A program made the translations under genes and the position numbers. 64,000 nucleotides of DNA from Streptomyces diastaticus subsp. diastaticus (GTDB taxonomy: Bacteria > Actinomycetota > Actinomycetes > Streptomycetales > Streptomycetaceae), in NCBI RefSeq assembly GCF_011170125.1, contig NZ_BLLN01000005.1, positions 1-64,000 on the forward strand, given 5' to 3'. Positions 1 to 8,162 of this stretch are shown here, one piece after another. How positions within the stretch are numbered: the stretch's first letter is position 1; every line of letters starts with the position of its first letter. Below the pieces are notes generated by a model. The model was not told the origin of the DNA. It searched no databases and saw only the letters and a list, made by a program, of their open reading frames with translations.

Positions 1-751
1 TGCACGGTGCGTGGCCACTCGCCGTACCAGACGTTGGTGCCGTACAGCAGCGTGTGCCAGACGCTGAGCACGTAGACGACGATCACGAAGCGGTGCAAAA
101 CCCGCCAGGTCCTCGCTCCGATGCGGTGGCGCACGTAGAAGAGCAGCCCCAGCGGCACGGCCAGGTAGAGAGCGGCCTGCCCGATGGGGATGGCGATCTG
201 GCCTGTTCCCGAGTCGTACCAGCCGGGGACGAAGGAGTCAGCGAAGGCTGCCCACAGTCGTTCGGCCCAGCCGAGCTGCGCCTCGTACCGGACCAGTTCC
301 GCGGCGAACATGAGGGCGTGCGCCAGCATCAGCGCCATCGTGGTGAGGCTGGTCGTGCGGTGCCAGCGCTCCAGGGTCTGCGGCGAGACGCGCAGCGCTT
401 CAGGCCTGGTACCGGAGACCAGCAGACCGATCATCACCGTCCCCACGCCCACAACAGGGCGGACCAGCCGAACGCCTGACTGAGCAGGTAGATCCAGTAC
501 GTGCGGGCGTCGTCCATGAAGGGCATGACCGCGACTGTCGCGGAGGTACCGGACTCCATCCGGACGTACAGGAAGACGAAGACGGCGGCGGTGACCCCGA
601 CCGCGGCGGCGGCGTCCGGCACGGCGAGGCGAAGATCACCGCGAAGGGTGACGCGCCCTCCCACACGGCCCCGGTTCTTACCGGAGCCTCTCTCCGTCTC
701 GTCCTGGGAAGCCGTTTCTGGCGACAAGGCGACGCCTCCAGGGTCGGTCAC
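1..751 (-). pseudogene. Ferric-reductase-like transmembrane protein, frameshifted, 3' end outside window
   Basis: The GTG at 749-751 opens a frame that encodes a soluble N-terminus and a first membrane helix (AAAAVGVTAAVFVFLYV) and continues to about position 441. It then hits TGA, while a neighbouring frame stays open to base 1. That second frame carries further hydrophobic helices with paired histidines (LERWHRTTSL, LMLAHALMF, LHRFVIVV, SVWHTLLY). This is the pattern of haem ligands in ferric-reductase-like b-type transmembrane domains. The frames join if one base is added to the CCCC run at 441-444. Either the gene is broken or a base is missing from a homopolymer. The flavin/NAD-binding part, if present, lies to the left of the window. 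The family call rests on hydropathy and histidine spacing only. Confidence 0.6.
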
Positions 752-949
752 CGAGCGCTCGGTGAGGTCGTGGGGCCCAGTGTGACGGGACAGGCCAGTC
801 CGGACGCAGTCGTTTTCCGGCCACAGATCAACACTGCTGTCTCACGTGTGTACTTCCGTACCGCTCCTCCCTCCCCACCACTCACATCAGGACCACCGCT
901 GAACCGCCCCCTGTCGCATCGGAGGCACCGCGTCTACGCTGACGCTGCA
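752..949. other. Divergent intergenic region
   Basis: No convincing coding frame is seen between the start of the minus-strand membrane gene and the riboswitch. It probably holds the promoter of the riboswitch-led operon and the promoter of the membrane gene. No clear -35/-10 pair stands out. Confidence 0.4.
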
Positions 950-1127
950 ATCGCTCCGTACCAAGTGACCGCACTGGTACGGCGTAAGAGGGAACCCGGT
1001 GGAAATCCGGGGCTGTCCCGCAACGGTGTGCGAGAACCCCCGAACTCCGACGCCACGCACCTGGCCTCCAGCCAGACCGAGGCGCCGTGGCACTTCCCGC
1101 AAGCCCGGTCACCTGCCGGCCGCACCC
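950..1127 (+). promoter_or_regulatory. Cobalamin riboswitch 1, leader of the kinase/PLP/ATP-grasp operon
   Basis: The conserved cobalamin-aptamer core is visible: a hairpin 956-963/975-982 (CCGTACCA with TGGTACGG), then AAGAGGGAACCCGGTGGAA, ATCCGGGGCTGTCCCGC and AACGGTG. The closing B12-box-like segment GCCCGGTCACCTGCC lies at about 1103-1117. The order and wording match the metE and nrd riboswitches in this window (35325-35535, 40060-40268), although the central part is more diverged. It lies on the plus strand about 290 bases upstream of the first recognisable kinase codon. Adenosylcobalamin binding normally lowers expression of the downstream gene. Confidence 0.82.
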
Positions 1128-1413
1128 GCCCGAAGTTGTCTGGCGGGTCCGACCACTGCGACCTCGAGGACCGGGTCGACGGTCACGGCGCCTTCGCGGC
1201 GAGCGCGCCGCGACCTGTCCTCCTCCTCGCCCGTGTCTGGTGCACGGCGTCGGAAGGAGAGCGAGCCCGTGTCCCTTTTCCGCCACTTCTCCCCGACCGA
1301 AGACCCCGCCGTGGCCCGTCGGCCAGAGGGGGGCCGACGGTGCTGAACTCCTTACCGGAGGTCCTTGAGAAACCACGCTCCGCGCTCGCCGACGGTCCTG
1401 GGGAGCGTGCCAT
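1128..1413 (+). other. Riboswitch expression platform and kinase 5' region, start unclear
   Basis: A good ribosome-binding site (GGAAGGAG, 1250-1257) stands 11 bases before a GTG at 1269, which opens a 25-codon frame ending at 1346. The kinase frame itself has a TGA at 1366-1368 and no ATG or GTG between there and its first conserved motif at 1414. The short frame may be a leader peptide, or the true kinase N-terminus displaced by an indel, for example in the G6 run at 1328-1333. Nothing else is recognised here. Confidence 0.35.
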
Positions 1414-1916
1414 GGGACCCTGGGCGAGCTGTACCAAGGCCCCCTGCCTTCCGGCGACGACTCCGACATCGCCCTGGTCTCTTTTCCGGTACACGGTCTG
1501 ACCGCCCGAGTGGGCTTCACCCCGGGCGCCGCCCCGCAGAAGAGGGCCGGGCTCCGCCCGAAGGCGGCCGAGGCCGCTCGCCTGTTCCTGGACCACCACG
1601 GCCTGGCGCCGCCGTCGGGGACCTGGAGCCATCAGTCCGAGCTCCGTGTCGGTGTGGGGATGGCAAGTTCGACCGCTGACATCGTGGCCACGCTGCGCTG
1701 CCTCCACACCTACCTCGGCATCCCCTACGACCTGGACACGGTGCTACGCGTCCTCTCGTCGATCGAGCGTGCCGACAGCGTCTTCCTCGACGAGTTCGCC
1801 CTCCACCTGAGCAACCGGCACCGGATAGTGCGGCGCCTGGGCACCGCACTGCGTTTCCACACCGCGTACATCACTGAGCCGGGCGTGGTGGACACCGAAG
1901 CGGTCACGAGGACATT
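1369..1916 (+). pseudogene. PduX-like L-threonine kinase (GHMP family), N-terminal part, cut by IS
   Basis: The frame encodes GTLGELYQGPL, matching the GELLQG substrate loop near the N-terminus of PduX-like kinases. It then has VGVGMASSTADI, the GHMP ATP-binding motif that PduX shows as GMASSTADI, followed by the usual helix region (SIERADSVFLDEF). PduX phosphorylates L-threonine to O-phospho-L-threonine, which is used for the aminopropanol arm of cobalamin. The frame is broken at base 1916 by an IS5-family element. Codons continue at 2805, and joining ACA-TT to G-CAG restores one frame. The start codon is not resolvable, so a second lesion upstream of 1414 is possible. In this operon phosphothreonine may instead feed the next gene's PLP enzyme; that is inference. 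Confidence 0.75.
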
Positions 1917-2801
1917 GAGGGTTTTCCCACCTCACGCTGTCGCGTGGTGCAGGACGAGAACGGCCTTCACCACGTCGGTGATCCGGTTCGTGCTGCAGCG
2001 GAGCTTCCGTAGCAGTCGCCAGCCCTTCAGGGTGGCCATGGCCTGCTCGCCGAGGCAGCGGATCTTGGCGTGCGTGCTGTTGTGCCGGCGCTGCCACCGC
2101 TTGAGGCGACGGCCACGGAAGGGCACCCGGACCGGGCAGCCGGCACCTTGGTATGCCTTGTCCGCCCAGCACTTGAGTTCGGCAGCGGCGAGAGCTTCGA
2201 TGATCCCGTGAGTGCGGGCCGCAGTCAGGTCGTGGGTGGAGCCGGGCAGCGCGGGCGAAGCCCACAGCAGGCGGCCGAACGGGTCGGTGAGAACCTGGAC
2301 GTTCATGCCGTGACGTTTGTGTTTGCCGGAGTAGTACCGGGTGTCGGCGGCGATTCGGTCGATCGGCAGCAGGGTGCCGTCGAGGATCACAAAGGCCAGG
2401 CGGCTCGCGGTCCGCATGACCTGGGCCAGGCTGGGAGCGAGCGTGGCCAGGACTTCTATCGCCTCGCGGACATAGCGGTAAACCGTTGCGACCCCGATGC
2501 CGAACCCGGCGGCAAGCTGGGCGTAGGTGTCACCGCAGCGCAGATGCGCCAGAACCAGAAGGGCCTGGCGGCCCGGCGTGATGCGCCGCCACCGGGTGCC
2601 GATCTCACGACGGCGCGCAGCCAGGCGTCCGGCGAGGTGGCGCAGATGGTCACTGGACAGGTCGATCGCCGATGGGTAGACAAGCACGCGAAGCTCCTGG
2701 TCGGCACGGGTGATCTTGGTCGTGAACCCGTCTACCAGGAGCTTCACCGCTTCGCATAACCCGCCAACCACCGGCCCACATCGTCAGGTTGGAAAGGGCT
2801 C
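1917..2801 (-). mobile_element. IS5-family insertion sequence, 885 bp, with 3-bp target duplication
   Basis: Imperfect terminal inverted repeats begin GAGGGTTTTCCCACCT at the left and, read inward from the right, GAGCCCTTTCCAACCT. The element is flanked by ATT at 1914-1916 and ATT at 2802-2804. It contains one transposase gene on the minus strand. It belongs to the same group as the 889-bp elements at 9596 and 22985 but is clearly diverged from them. It splits the threonine-kinase-like gene. Confidence 0.88.
1932..2687 (-). CDS. IS5-family transposase (DDE_Tnp_4-like)
   Basis: This is a 251-residue transposase if started at the GTG that aligns with the ATG of the copies at 9705 and 23764; an upstream in-frame start exists at 2771. 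It shows a helix-turn-helix region (TYAQLAAGFGIGVATVYRY) and the DDE landmarks DGTLLPIDR, YYSGKHKRHGMNVQV, ALPGSTHDL, WADKAYQGAG and EQAMATLKGWR. The gene looks intact, and it lies opposite to the host operon, whose kinase gene it has inactivated. Confidence 0.88.
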   Translation of the reverse strand: MLVYPSAIDLSSDHLRHLAGRLAARRREIGTRWRRITPGRQALLVLAHLRCGDTYAQLAAGFGIGVATVYRYVREAIEVLATLAPSLAQVMRTASRLAFVILDGTLLPIDRIAADTRYYSGKHKRHGMNVQVLTDPFGRLLWASPALPGSTHDLTAARTHGIIEALAAAELKCWADKAYQGAGCPVRVPFRGRRLKRWQRRHNSTHAKIRCLGEQAMATLKGWRLLRKLRCSTNRITDVVKAVLVLHHATA

Positions 2802-3135
2802 ATTGCAGCAGTTCTACCGCCGAAGGCCGGACGCGTACGGACAGGCTCTCACCGGTCTGCTCGACGGCTTCTCCGCTCGCGACCCCGTGGCCGTCGCCCG
2901 CGCCTCGACGCAGAGCGCGGCGCTCTCCCAAGAGGTACTGCCCAAAGAGACCTTCGAAACGGTCCTCGCTCACCAGGGACGTTTCGGAGCCGACGGCGTC
3001 TTCGTCGCCCACACCGGCTGCCTGGTCGGATACCTCTTCTGCCGCCCCTTCTCCGGCCGCACCCGCTCGGACCTGACGGCGTTCTTCGCGTCGCTGGGCC
3101 ATCAGTGCTCTTTCGCCCAAGGAGGATTCAGGTGA
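2802..3135 (+). pseudogene. PduX-like L-threonine kinase, C-terminal part
   Basis: This frame continues the kinase after the IS: LQQFYRRRPDAYGQALTGLL, then SAALSQEVLPKETFETVL, and GVFVAHTGCLVGYLF. These correspond to the SA-Q-LPKP helix and the NVAHSGSVVGL glycine-rich segment near the C-terminus of PduX. The stop TGA at 3133-3135 overlaps the GTG start of the PLP enzyme, so the two were translationally coupled in an operon. Removing the IS and one ATT gives a continuous frame with no other lesion in this half. As it stands this part cannot make a functional kinase. Confidence 0.75.
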
Positions 3136-4154
3136 TCCACCCCCATGTCGCCGACGCCCTGAAGGCGCCGGACCTGGTGCGCCTCGACCACGGACTCGTA
3201 CTGCTCCGATTCGAGTCGATGAAGATCTACTCCGCCCTGGGAGCCGTGCGTCACCTGCTGGACGAGGGTGTGGTCCGGCCCGGACAGACCCTGATGGACA
3301 GCTCCAGCGGCATCTACGCCTACGCGCTGGCCCTCGCCTGCCACCGCTACGGGATGCGGTGTCGCATCGTGGCCTCCACCACGGTCGACGCGACGACTTT
3401 GGCTCAACTGGAGGTACTCGGCGCGGAGGTGGAGCAGGTACGCCCTTCCAGCGATCTCAAGCTCGACCAGGAACTGCGCGTACGACGGGTGAAGGAGATC
3501 CTGGACCGCCACCCCGACCGCCATTGGATGCGCCAGTACCACGACGCCATCCACTACCTCGGATACCAGGAGGTCGCCGACCGCATAGCGGAAGAACTTC
3601 CGGGGCGCCCGCTCACCCTCGTCGGCGGCGTCGGCTCGGGCGCGTCGACCGGCGGGCTGGCCGAGCGGCTCCGCACCCAGGACTCGCGAGTCCGGGTGGT
3701 GGGCGTCCAACCCTTCGGCAGCGTCACCTTCGGCAGCCAGGACCACCACGACCCGGAAGCCATCATCGCGGGCATCGGCTCCGCCATCCCGTTCGACAAC
3801 GTCCGGCATCACCTCTACGACACCGTGCACTGGATGAACTTCACCCACGCCATGTCCGGCGCCGTCGCCCTGCTGAAGGAGCACGCGGTCTTCGCCGGGC
3901 TGTCCACCGGGGCGAGCTACCTCGCGGCCACACACGAGAGCCGCCATCGGCCCGACCGCGTCCACGTGGTCATCGGCGCGGACACCGGCCACCGGTACGT
4001 GGAACGCGTCTACGCCCGGCACGCCGAGGCACTCGACATCGCCTCCCTCAAGCCGGCCGAGGTCGCGACGCCCGCGGCCATGACCATGCCCTGGTCGGTC
4101 ATGGCCTGGAACCGTTCGCAGGCCAGTGCTGCGCACCGGACGGAGGCGGCATGA
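3132..4154 (+). CDS. PLP-dependent cysteine-synthase-family enzyme (fold type II)
   Basis: The 340-residue protein starts at GTG 3132 (GGAGG at 3120-3124; overlaps the kinase stop). It has the layout of fold-type-II PLP enzymes. Lys31 in SMKIYSALG is the likely Schiff-base lysine, DSSSGIYAYALA matches the substrate loop, GVGSGASTGG the phosphate cradle, and GLSTGASYLAA the serine-type PLP-nitrogen ligand region. It is nearer to the SbnA/cysteine-synthase group than to canonical CysK. Such enzymes replace a beta leaving group (O-acetyl or O-phospho) with a nucleophile. Next to a threonine kinase, O-phosphothreonine is an attractive substrate, giving for example a 2,3-diaminobutyrate; this is inference. 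Its stop overlaps the ATP-grasp start (ATGA). Confidence 0.82.
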   Translation: MIHPHVADALKAPDLVRLDHGLVLLRFESMKIYSALGAVRHLLDEGVVRPGQTLMDSSSGIYAYALALACHRYGMRCRIVASTTVDATTLAQLEVLGAEVEQVRPSSDLKLDQELRVRRVKEILDRHPDRHWMRQYHDAIHYLGYQEVADRIAEELPGRPLTLVGGVGSGASTGGLAERLRTQDSRVRVVGVQPFGSVTFGSQDHHDPEAIIAGIGSAIPFDNVRHHLYDTVHWMNFTHAMSGAVALLKEHAVFAGLSTGASYLAATHESRHRPDRVHVVIGADTGHRYVERVYARHAEALDIASLKPAEVATPAAMTMPWSVMAWNRSQASAAHRTEAA

Positions 4155-5410
4155 GCATCGTCTGCCTGGAACTGCTCACCTTCGGCCTCGGACGCCTGGT
4201 CAGCGCGGCCGATCTGCTGGACGAGCGTCTCGTCCTGGTGACGCGGGACCCCTCCTACTACGCCTACGAACTCGACCGACTCCCTCCGGGGGCGCTCGAC
4301 GTGGTCGAGGCCGACACCTTCGACGTGGACCGGGTGGCCGAGGTCATGAGGGCCGTGCCGGATCTGAGAGGTCTGGTCAGCTCCACGGCCACCTGGATGC
4401 TGGTCGGCTCGGAACTCGCCGCACGTTTCCGCCTGCCCGGACTCGACCCCTCGGTACTTCGCCTCACCCGGGACAAGCCCTCCGTCCGCAACCGCCTCCA
4501 GAAAGCCGGGCTGTCCCGAGGCCGGGCTCTGGAGGGCTTCCTGGGAGCACCGGACGCCGCCCAGCTCGTCCTCAAGGAGGTCGGCCTGCTGGCGGTCCTC
4601 AAGGACACGGCCGGGACCGGCAGCCAGAACGTCTGGCTCGTACGGGACGAGGCCGAGTTGACGACGGCACTGCACGAGGCCACCGGGCGCAGCCTCATGG
4701 GGCAGCTCTTCGCCGAACCGTTCTTCACCGGGCCGGTCTACAGCGCCGAGACACTGACGTGGGAAGGACACACTCGGCTGCTCGGCGTCTCCAGTCGAGT
4801 CATGTCCGCGGAACCGTACTTCCGGGAGGAGATCACGTCATTCCCGGTGCGCTTCCCGTCGCGGCGCCAGGAGGAACTGGAACGGTGGATAGTGCAGGTC
4901 CTCCGGGCCGTGGGGTACACCGACCGGTTCTCGCACACCGAGTTCGCGTTGACCTCGGACGGTCCGGAGGTGATCGAGATCAACCCGAGGATCGGCGGAG
5001 CGCTCGTTGGTGAGGGCATGTGCACGGCCCTCGGAACCAACGTCTACGAAGCGGTGCTGGAGACGGCTCTGGGCCGGCGTCCCGGCCTCATCGACGCCGA
5101 ACTCCCAGGCGGGCCAGCCGTGGCCTTCGTTCTCGGCTATCCGGCCGCTCCAGGAATCCTCACCGGGGTGGCGGGCCTGGACAGGCTACCGACGCTGCCC
5201 GGCCGTCCCGCCTGGTACCCGACGAAGCGGATGGGCACCCTCATCGAGCACCTGGACGACAGCAGGGGGTACGCGGGCATCGTCTACGCCGAGGGAGAGA
5301 CAGCCGAACTCGCCACGCACCACGCGGTCGCGGCGGCGAACGGCGTCCGGGTCGTCACCGAGGCAGCGCCCGGCGCCGTCCGGGGCGCTCCCGAGGTGTC
5401 AGGTGCCTGA
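4151..5410 (+). CDS. ATP-grasp domain ligase
   Basis: This is a 419-residue protein starting at ATG 4151 inside the stop of the previous gene. The ATP-grasp fold shows an N-terminal Rossmann-like part and a DKPSVRNRLQKAG segment (about 108-120). The ATP-binding lysine is Lys151, followed by the glycine loop AGTGSQNVW. Metal-binding EINPRIGG lies near residue 276. Ligases of this type join a carboxylate to an amine via an acyl phosphate, as in BacD-like dipeptide ligases. The following MFS exporter gives the ligase-plus-exporter pairing seen for small peptide products. The product here is unknown. Confidence 0.85.
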   Translation: MSIVCLELLTFGLGRLVSAADLLDERLVLVTRDPSYYAYELDRLPPGALDVVEADTFDVDRVAEVMRAVPDLRGLVSSTATWMLVGSELAARFRLPGLDPSVLRLTRDKPSVRNRLQKAGLSRGRALEGFLGAPDAAQLVLKEVGLLAVLKDTAGTGSQNVWLVRDEAELTTALHEATGRSLMGQLFAEPFFTGPVYSAETLTWEGHTRLLGVSSRVMSAEPYFREEITSFPVRFPSRRQEELERWIVQVLRAVGYTDRFSHTEFALTSDGPEVIEINPRIGGALVGEGMCTALGTNVYEAVLETALGRRPGLIDAELPGGPAVAFVLGYPAAPGILTGVAGLDRLPTLPGRPAWYPTKRMGTLIEHLDDSRGYAGIVYAEGETAELATHHAVAAANGVRVVTEAAPGAVRGAPEVSGA

Positions 5411-6668
5411 CGAACAGACGCACCGGCCACCAGGCCTGCGACAGACACTCGCCACGCTGAGCGGACCACTGCGCTTCCTCCTCTTCAGCTCCTTCCTCAT
5501 CCCTCTCGGAAGTTTCATGGTGCTTCCGTTCATGTCCGTCTTCCTGCACGAGCGACTGGACATGGGACTGGGGACGGTCGGGGTGATCCTCGCGGTCGCC
5601 TCCCTGGTGCAGTTCTCGGGAGGGGTGGTCGGCGGAGCGATGGCCGAACGCGTCGGGCTGCGCCGCACGATGGTCTGGGCACTGGTGATCCGCACAGCCG
5701 GCTTCATCGGTCTGCTCCTCGCCCTGCGGTGGCCGCCCCTCGCGATGGGCGCCCTCCTTCTCACCTGCTGCGGTGCGGCGCTCTACCTTCCGGCCAACAA
5801 GGCCTACCTCGTGAACGGGGTGGACGAGGAACGCCGCCCGGCTTTCCTGTCGGCGGGCAACGCCGCGCTCAACGCCGGCATGGCCGTCGGCCCGCTGATC
5901 GCCGGTCCTTTCGTCCTCTCCTCCCCCGGCTGGCTCTTCCTCTCCGTCACCGGGCTGTTCGTCATGGTCACGGTCGGCCATGCTCGTCTGCCCACCGAGG
6001 CGGCCGGGGAGACCGGCCCCACCGTCCACGGAACAGGCGGACTTCTCACGGGGATCGCAGGCCTGCCCTTCGCCGCCAACGCCCTTGCCTTCTACCTCTA
6101 CTTCCACTTCCAGCACTACCTGGCCGTGTACGCGGTGGAACGCACCTCCAGCCAGTTCTACAGTCTGGTCCTGCTGCTCTGCTTCGTCCTCGTCATCGTG
6201 GTGCAGCCGCCGGCCTCCGGCCTGATCCGACGCATGCCCTACCCCCTCGCTCTGGCGGTCGGCTTCGCCGGGCTCGCCGCCGGGCTTGCGACGCTCGCCA
6301 TCGGCACCACCTGGGCGCTGCTGGCAGGCGGCGCTCTCATCACGCTCGGCGACATCGTGCTGTTCCTCAAGAACGACCTGGAGGCCCTGCGCCGCAGCCC
6401 TCGCTCCGACGCCGTGGTCTTCGGCCAGCAACGACTGGCCGCCGGCCTCGGTGCGTGCGCGAGCGGTGTTCTCGGCGGACAGCTCTACGGCCTGGGGCAA
6501 GGCCTCGGTGACACCGGATGGTTCTGGCTCCTCGCCGCGGGGCAATGTCTCCTCCTTCCTCCCCTTCTCCTCCTCCGCCGTCCCCGCGTGCGGCGGCGCC
6601 CTCCGTACGACATGAGCAAAGGAGCAATGACGACCGATGACACGAACCGGCGGGTTCCAGGACGATGA
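5403..6668 (+). CDS. MFS transporter, probable exporter
   Basis: A 421-residue protein starts at GTG 5403 and overlaps the ATP-grasp gene by 8 bases. It has about 12 hydrophobic segments, from FLLFSSFLIPLGSFMVLPFM at the N-terminus to WFWLLAAGQCLLLPPLLLL near the end. After helix 2 it carries a basic loop of the MFS type (GAMAERVGLRRTMV). It lies in the operon between the ligase and the methyltransferase, so export of the operon's product is the likely role. The last 32 bases overlap the methyltransferase gene. Confidence 0.82.
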   Translation: MPDEQTHRPPGLRQTLATLSGPLRFLLFSSFLIPLGSFMVLPFMSVFLHERLDMGLGTVGVILAVASLVQFSGGVVGGAMAERVGLRRTMVWALVIRTAGFIGLLLALRWPPLAMGALLLTCCGAALYLPANKAYLVNGVDEERRPAFLSAGNAALNAGMAVGPLIAGPFVLSSPGWLFLSVTGLFVMVTVGHARLPTEAAGETGPTVHGTGGLLTGIAGLPFAANALAFYLYFHFQHYLAVYAVERTSSQFYSLVLLLCFVLVIVVQPPASGLIRRMPYPLALAVGFAGLAAGLATLAIGTTWALLAGGALITLGDIVLFLKNDLEALRRSPRSDAVVFGQQRLAAGLGACASGVLGGQLYGLGQGLGDTGWFWLLAAGQCLLLPPLLLLRRPRVRRRPPYDMSKGAMTTDDTNRRVPGR

Positions 6669-7386
6669 CTTCTGGACGGAGTTCCACGACTTCCTCTTCT
6701 CCGGGCAACGCTACGCACAGGCCGAGGAACTGCTCGACAACTCCCCGTTGCTGCGGTTCCCGGAAGGCGTGCGAGTGCTCGACATGTGCTGCGGCCCCGG
6801 CGTCTTCGCCGAACCGCTGGCCCGGCGGGGCTACGACGTGACCGGAGTCGACCTGAGCCCGGCCATGATCGACCGGGCGCGCGCACGAGCCGCGGAGACC
6901 GGCGCCGAGGTGACCTACCACCGGGAGGACGCGCGGACATACACGCCGGAGAAGGGCTTCGACGTCGCTCTCAACCTCTTCACCTCCTTCGGGTACTTCG
7001 AGGACCCGGCCGACAACGCGCAGGTACTGCGCACCCTTCGGGAGAGCCTCGTGCCCGGCGGCACGCTCGTACTGGACCTCGCCGGGAAGGAACTGCTGGC
7101 CCGGAAGGTCACGCCGCCCAAGGTCGTCCGCAGCGGCGAGGACCTCATGGTGCAGACGGACACGGTGCTGGACGACTGGGCCCGGCTGCGAAGCGACTGG
7201 GTGCTCGTCCGCGGCGACCAGGTCACGCGGGCGGCCTTGGTGTGGTTCGTCTACAGTGCCGTGGAACTCCGCGAGATGGCGGCGGAGGCGGGCTTCACCT
7301 CTATAGAGATCTTCGGCGGGTTCGACGGCCGACCCTATGACGAGAAGGCCGAGCGTCTCATTCTCCGGGCGCGTCGGACGGCCTGA
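6637..7386 (+). CDS. Class I SAM-dependent methyltransferase
   Basis: The 249-residue protein has motif I VLDMCCGPGVFAEPLA (about 46-61), the acidic motif II TGVDLSPAMID and motif III-like GGTLVLDLAGKELL. This is the usual class I Rossmann methyltransferase layout. The start overlaps the end of the MFS gene, and an alternative ATG lies at 6627 in another frame. It is the last gene of the riboswitch operon, since a strong hairpin follows at 7393. It probably tailors the small molecule made by the operon; substrate unknown. Confidence 0.85.
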   Translation: MTRTGGFQDDDFWTEFHDFLFSGQRYAQAEELLDNSPLLRFPEGVRVLDMCCGPGVFAEPLARRGYDVTGVDLSPAMIDRARARAAETGAEVTYHREDARTYTPEKGFDVALNLFTSFGYFEDPADNAQVLRTLRESLVPGGTLVLDLAGKELLARKVTPPKVVRSGEDLMVQTDTVLDDWARLRSDWVLVRGDQVTRAALVWFVYSAVELREMAAEAGFTSIEIFGGFDGRPYDEKAERLILRARRTA

Positions 7387-7392
7387 GAGAAT

Positions 7393-7424
7393 CGTGCGGG
7401 TACCCCCTCCGGGGTACCCGCACG
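7393..7424. terminator. 14-bp perfect hairpin between convergent genes
   Basis: The stem CGTGCGGGTACCCC (7393-7406) pairs perfectly with GGGGTACCCGCACG (7411-7424) around a CTCC loop. It lies between the methyltransferase (plus) and the sigma factor (minus) and can act in both directions. Confidence 0.85.
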
Positions 7425-7448
7425 GTCTCCCCTGGCCGATCTGTCAGC

Positions 7449-8033
7449 TCAGACCGCCATGGGTACCGGTGCCTCTTCTTCCAGCAGCCTCGCCAGGTTG
7501 GCGCGGGCGCGGGAGACCCGGGAGCGCACGGTGCCGACAGGGCAGTCAGCCATCTCGGCGACCTCTGCGTAGGACAGGTCGAGCACCTGCGTCATGACGA
7601 ACGCCTCGCGGCGCTCCCGGGGAAGGGCTGCGACCAGCTCGCGCAGGGCGACCCCTTCGTCGAAGCCGGGCAGGTCCATCGGCTGAGCGCGTTCCGCCGC
7701 CGTTTCCCAGTTGTCGGTGTCCGCCAGCCTCGGCCGGACGGCTGTGCGGCGGAGACTGTCGATCACGGTGCGGCGTGCGATGGCAAGGACCCAGGCACGG
7801 GCCGAGCCTCGTCCCTCGAACCGGTGCAGAGCGGTGACCGCGCGGAGAAACGTCTCCTGGGTCAGATCGTCAGCGGCCTGGTAGTCGTCGGCCAGGTGAG
7901 CTACATACCGGCGTACGTCGTTCTGGAGCGCGCGGATCAATCGCTCCACGGCCTCGCCGTCGCCGCGCGCCGCGGCAAGGGCCCAGGCGGTGACAACCTC
8001 GTCAGGCGTTCTGCGAATCAGGGCAGGGGGCAT
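7449..8033 (-). CDS. ECF-family RNA polymerase sigma factor
   Basis: A 194-residue protein starts at ATG 8031-8033, preceded by GGAAGGA. Region 2 is clear (YVAHLADDYQAADDLTQETFLRAV, then SARAWVLAIARRTVIDSLRR). Region 4 is ALPRERREAFVMTQVLDLSYAEVAEMADCPVGTVRSR with its helix-turn-helix. The upstream in-frame start at 8114 would add 27 residues and lacks a ribosome-binding site. The membrane protein at 8163-8933 is upstream on the same strand and may be co-transcribed. No anti-sigma factor of known type is recognised. Confidence 0.9.
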   Translation of the reverse strand: MPPALIRRTPDEVVTAWALAAARGDGEAVERLIRALQNDVRRYVAHLADDYQAADDLTQETFLRAVTALHRFEGRGSARAWVLAIARRTVIDSLRRTAVRPRLADTDNWETAAERAQPMDLPGFDEGVALRELVAALPRERREAFVMTQVLDLSYAEVAEMADCPVGTVRSRVSRARANLARLLEEEAPVPMAV

Positions 8034-8162
8034 CGTCGGATGTCCTTCCGGAAAACCGTGGCGAGGGGGGATCAACACACCCTCGCCTTGCGGAGGTGAA
8101 CCCTGTGCGCGCACAGGGGTGTGCCGGACCGCACGGCAGCGCGATCCGGGACCGTACCGCTG

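Noticed and set aside
3359..5410. A 683-codon plus-strand open frame across the PLP and ATP-grasp genes
   Set aside because: Its first part is Arg/Pro/Gly-rich shadow translation of the PLP gene. Only the segment from 4151 has protein character, and that is annotated as the ATP-grasp gene.
5355..6545. A long minus-strand frame opposite the MFS gene
   Set aside because: Composition is that of a GC-driven antisense shadow (Glu/Gly/Arg runs, no motif); the MFS frame has twelve hydrophobic segments.
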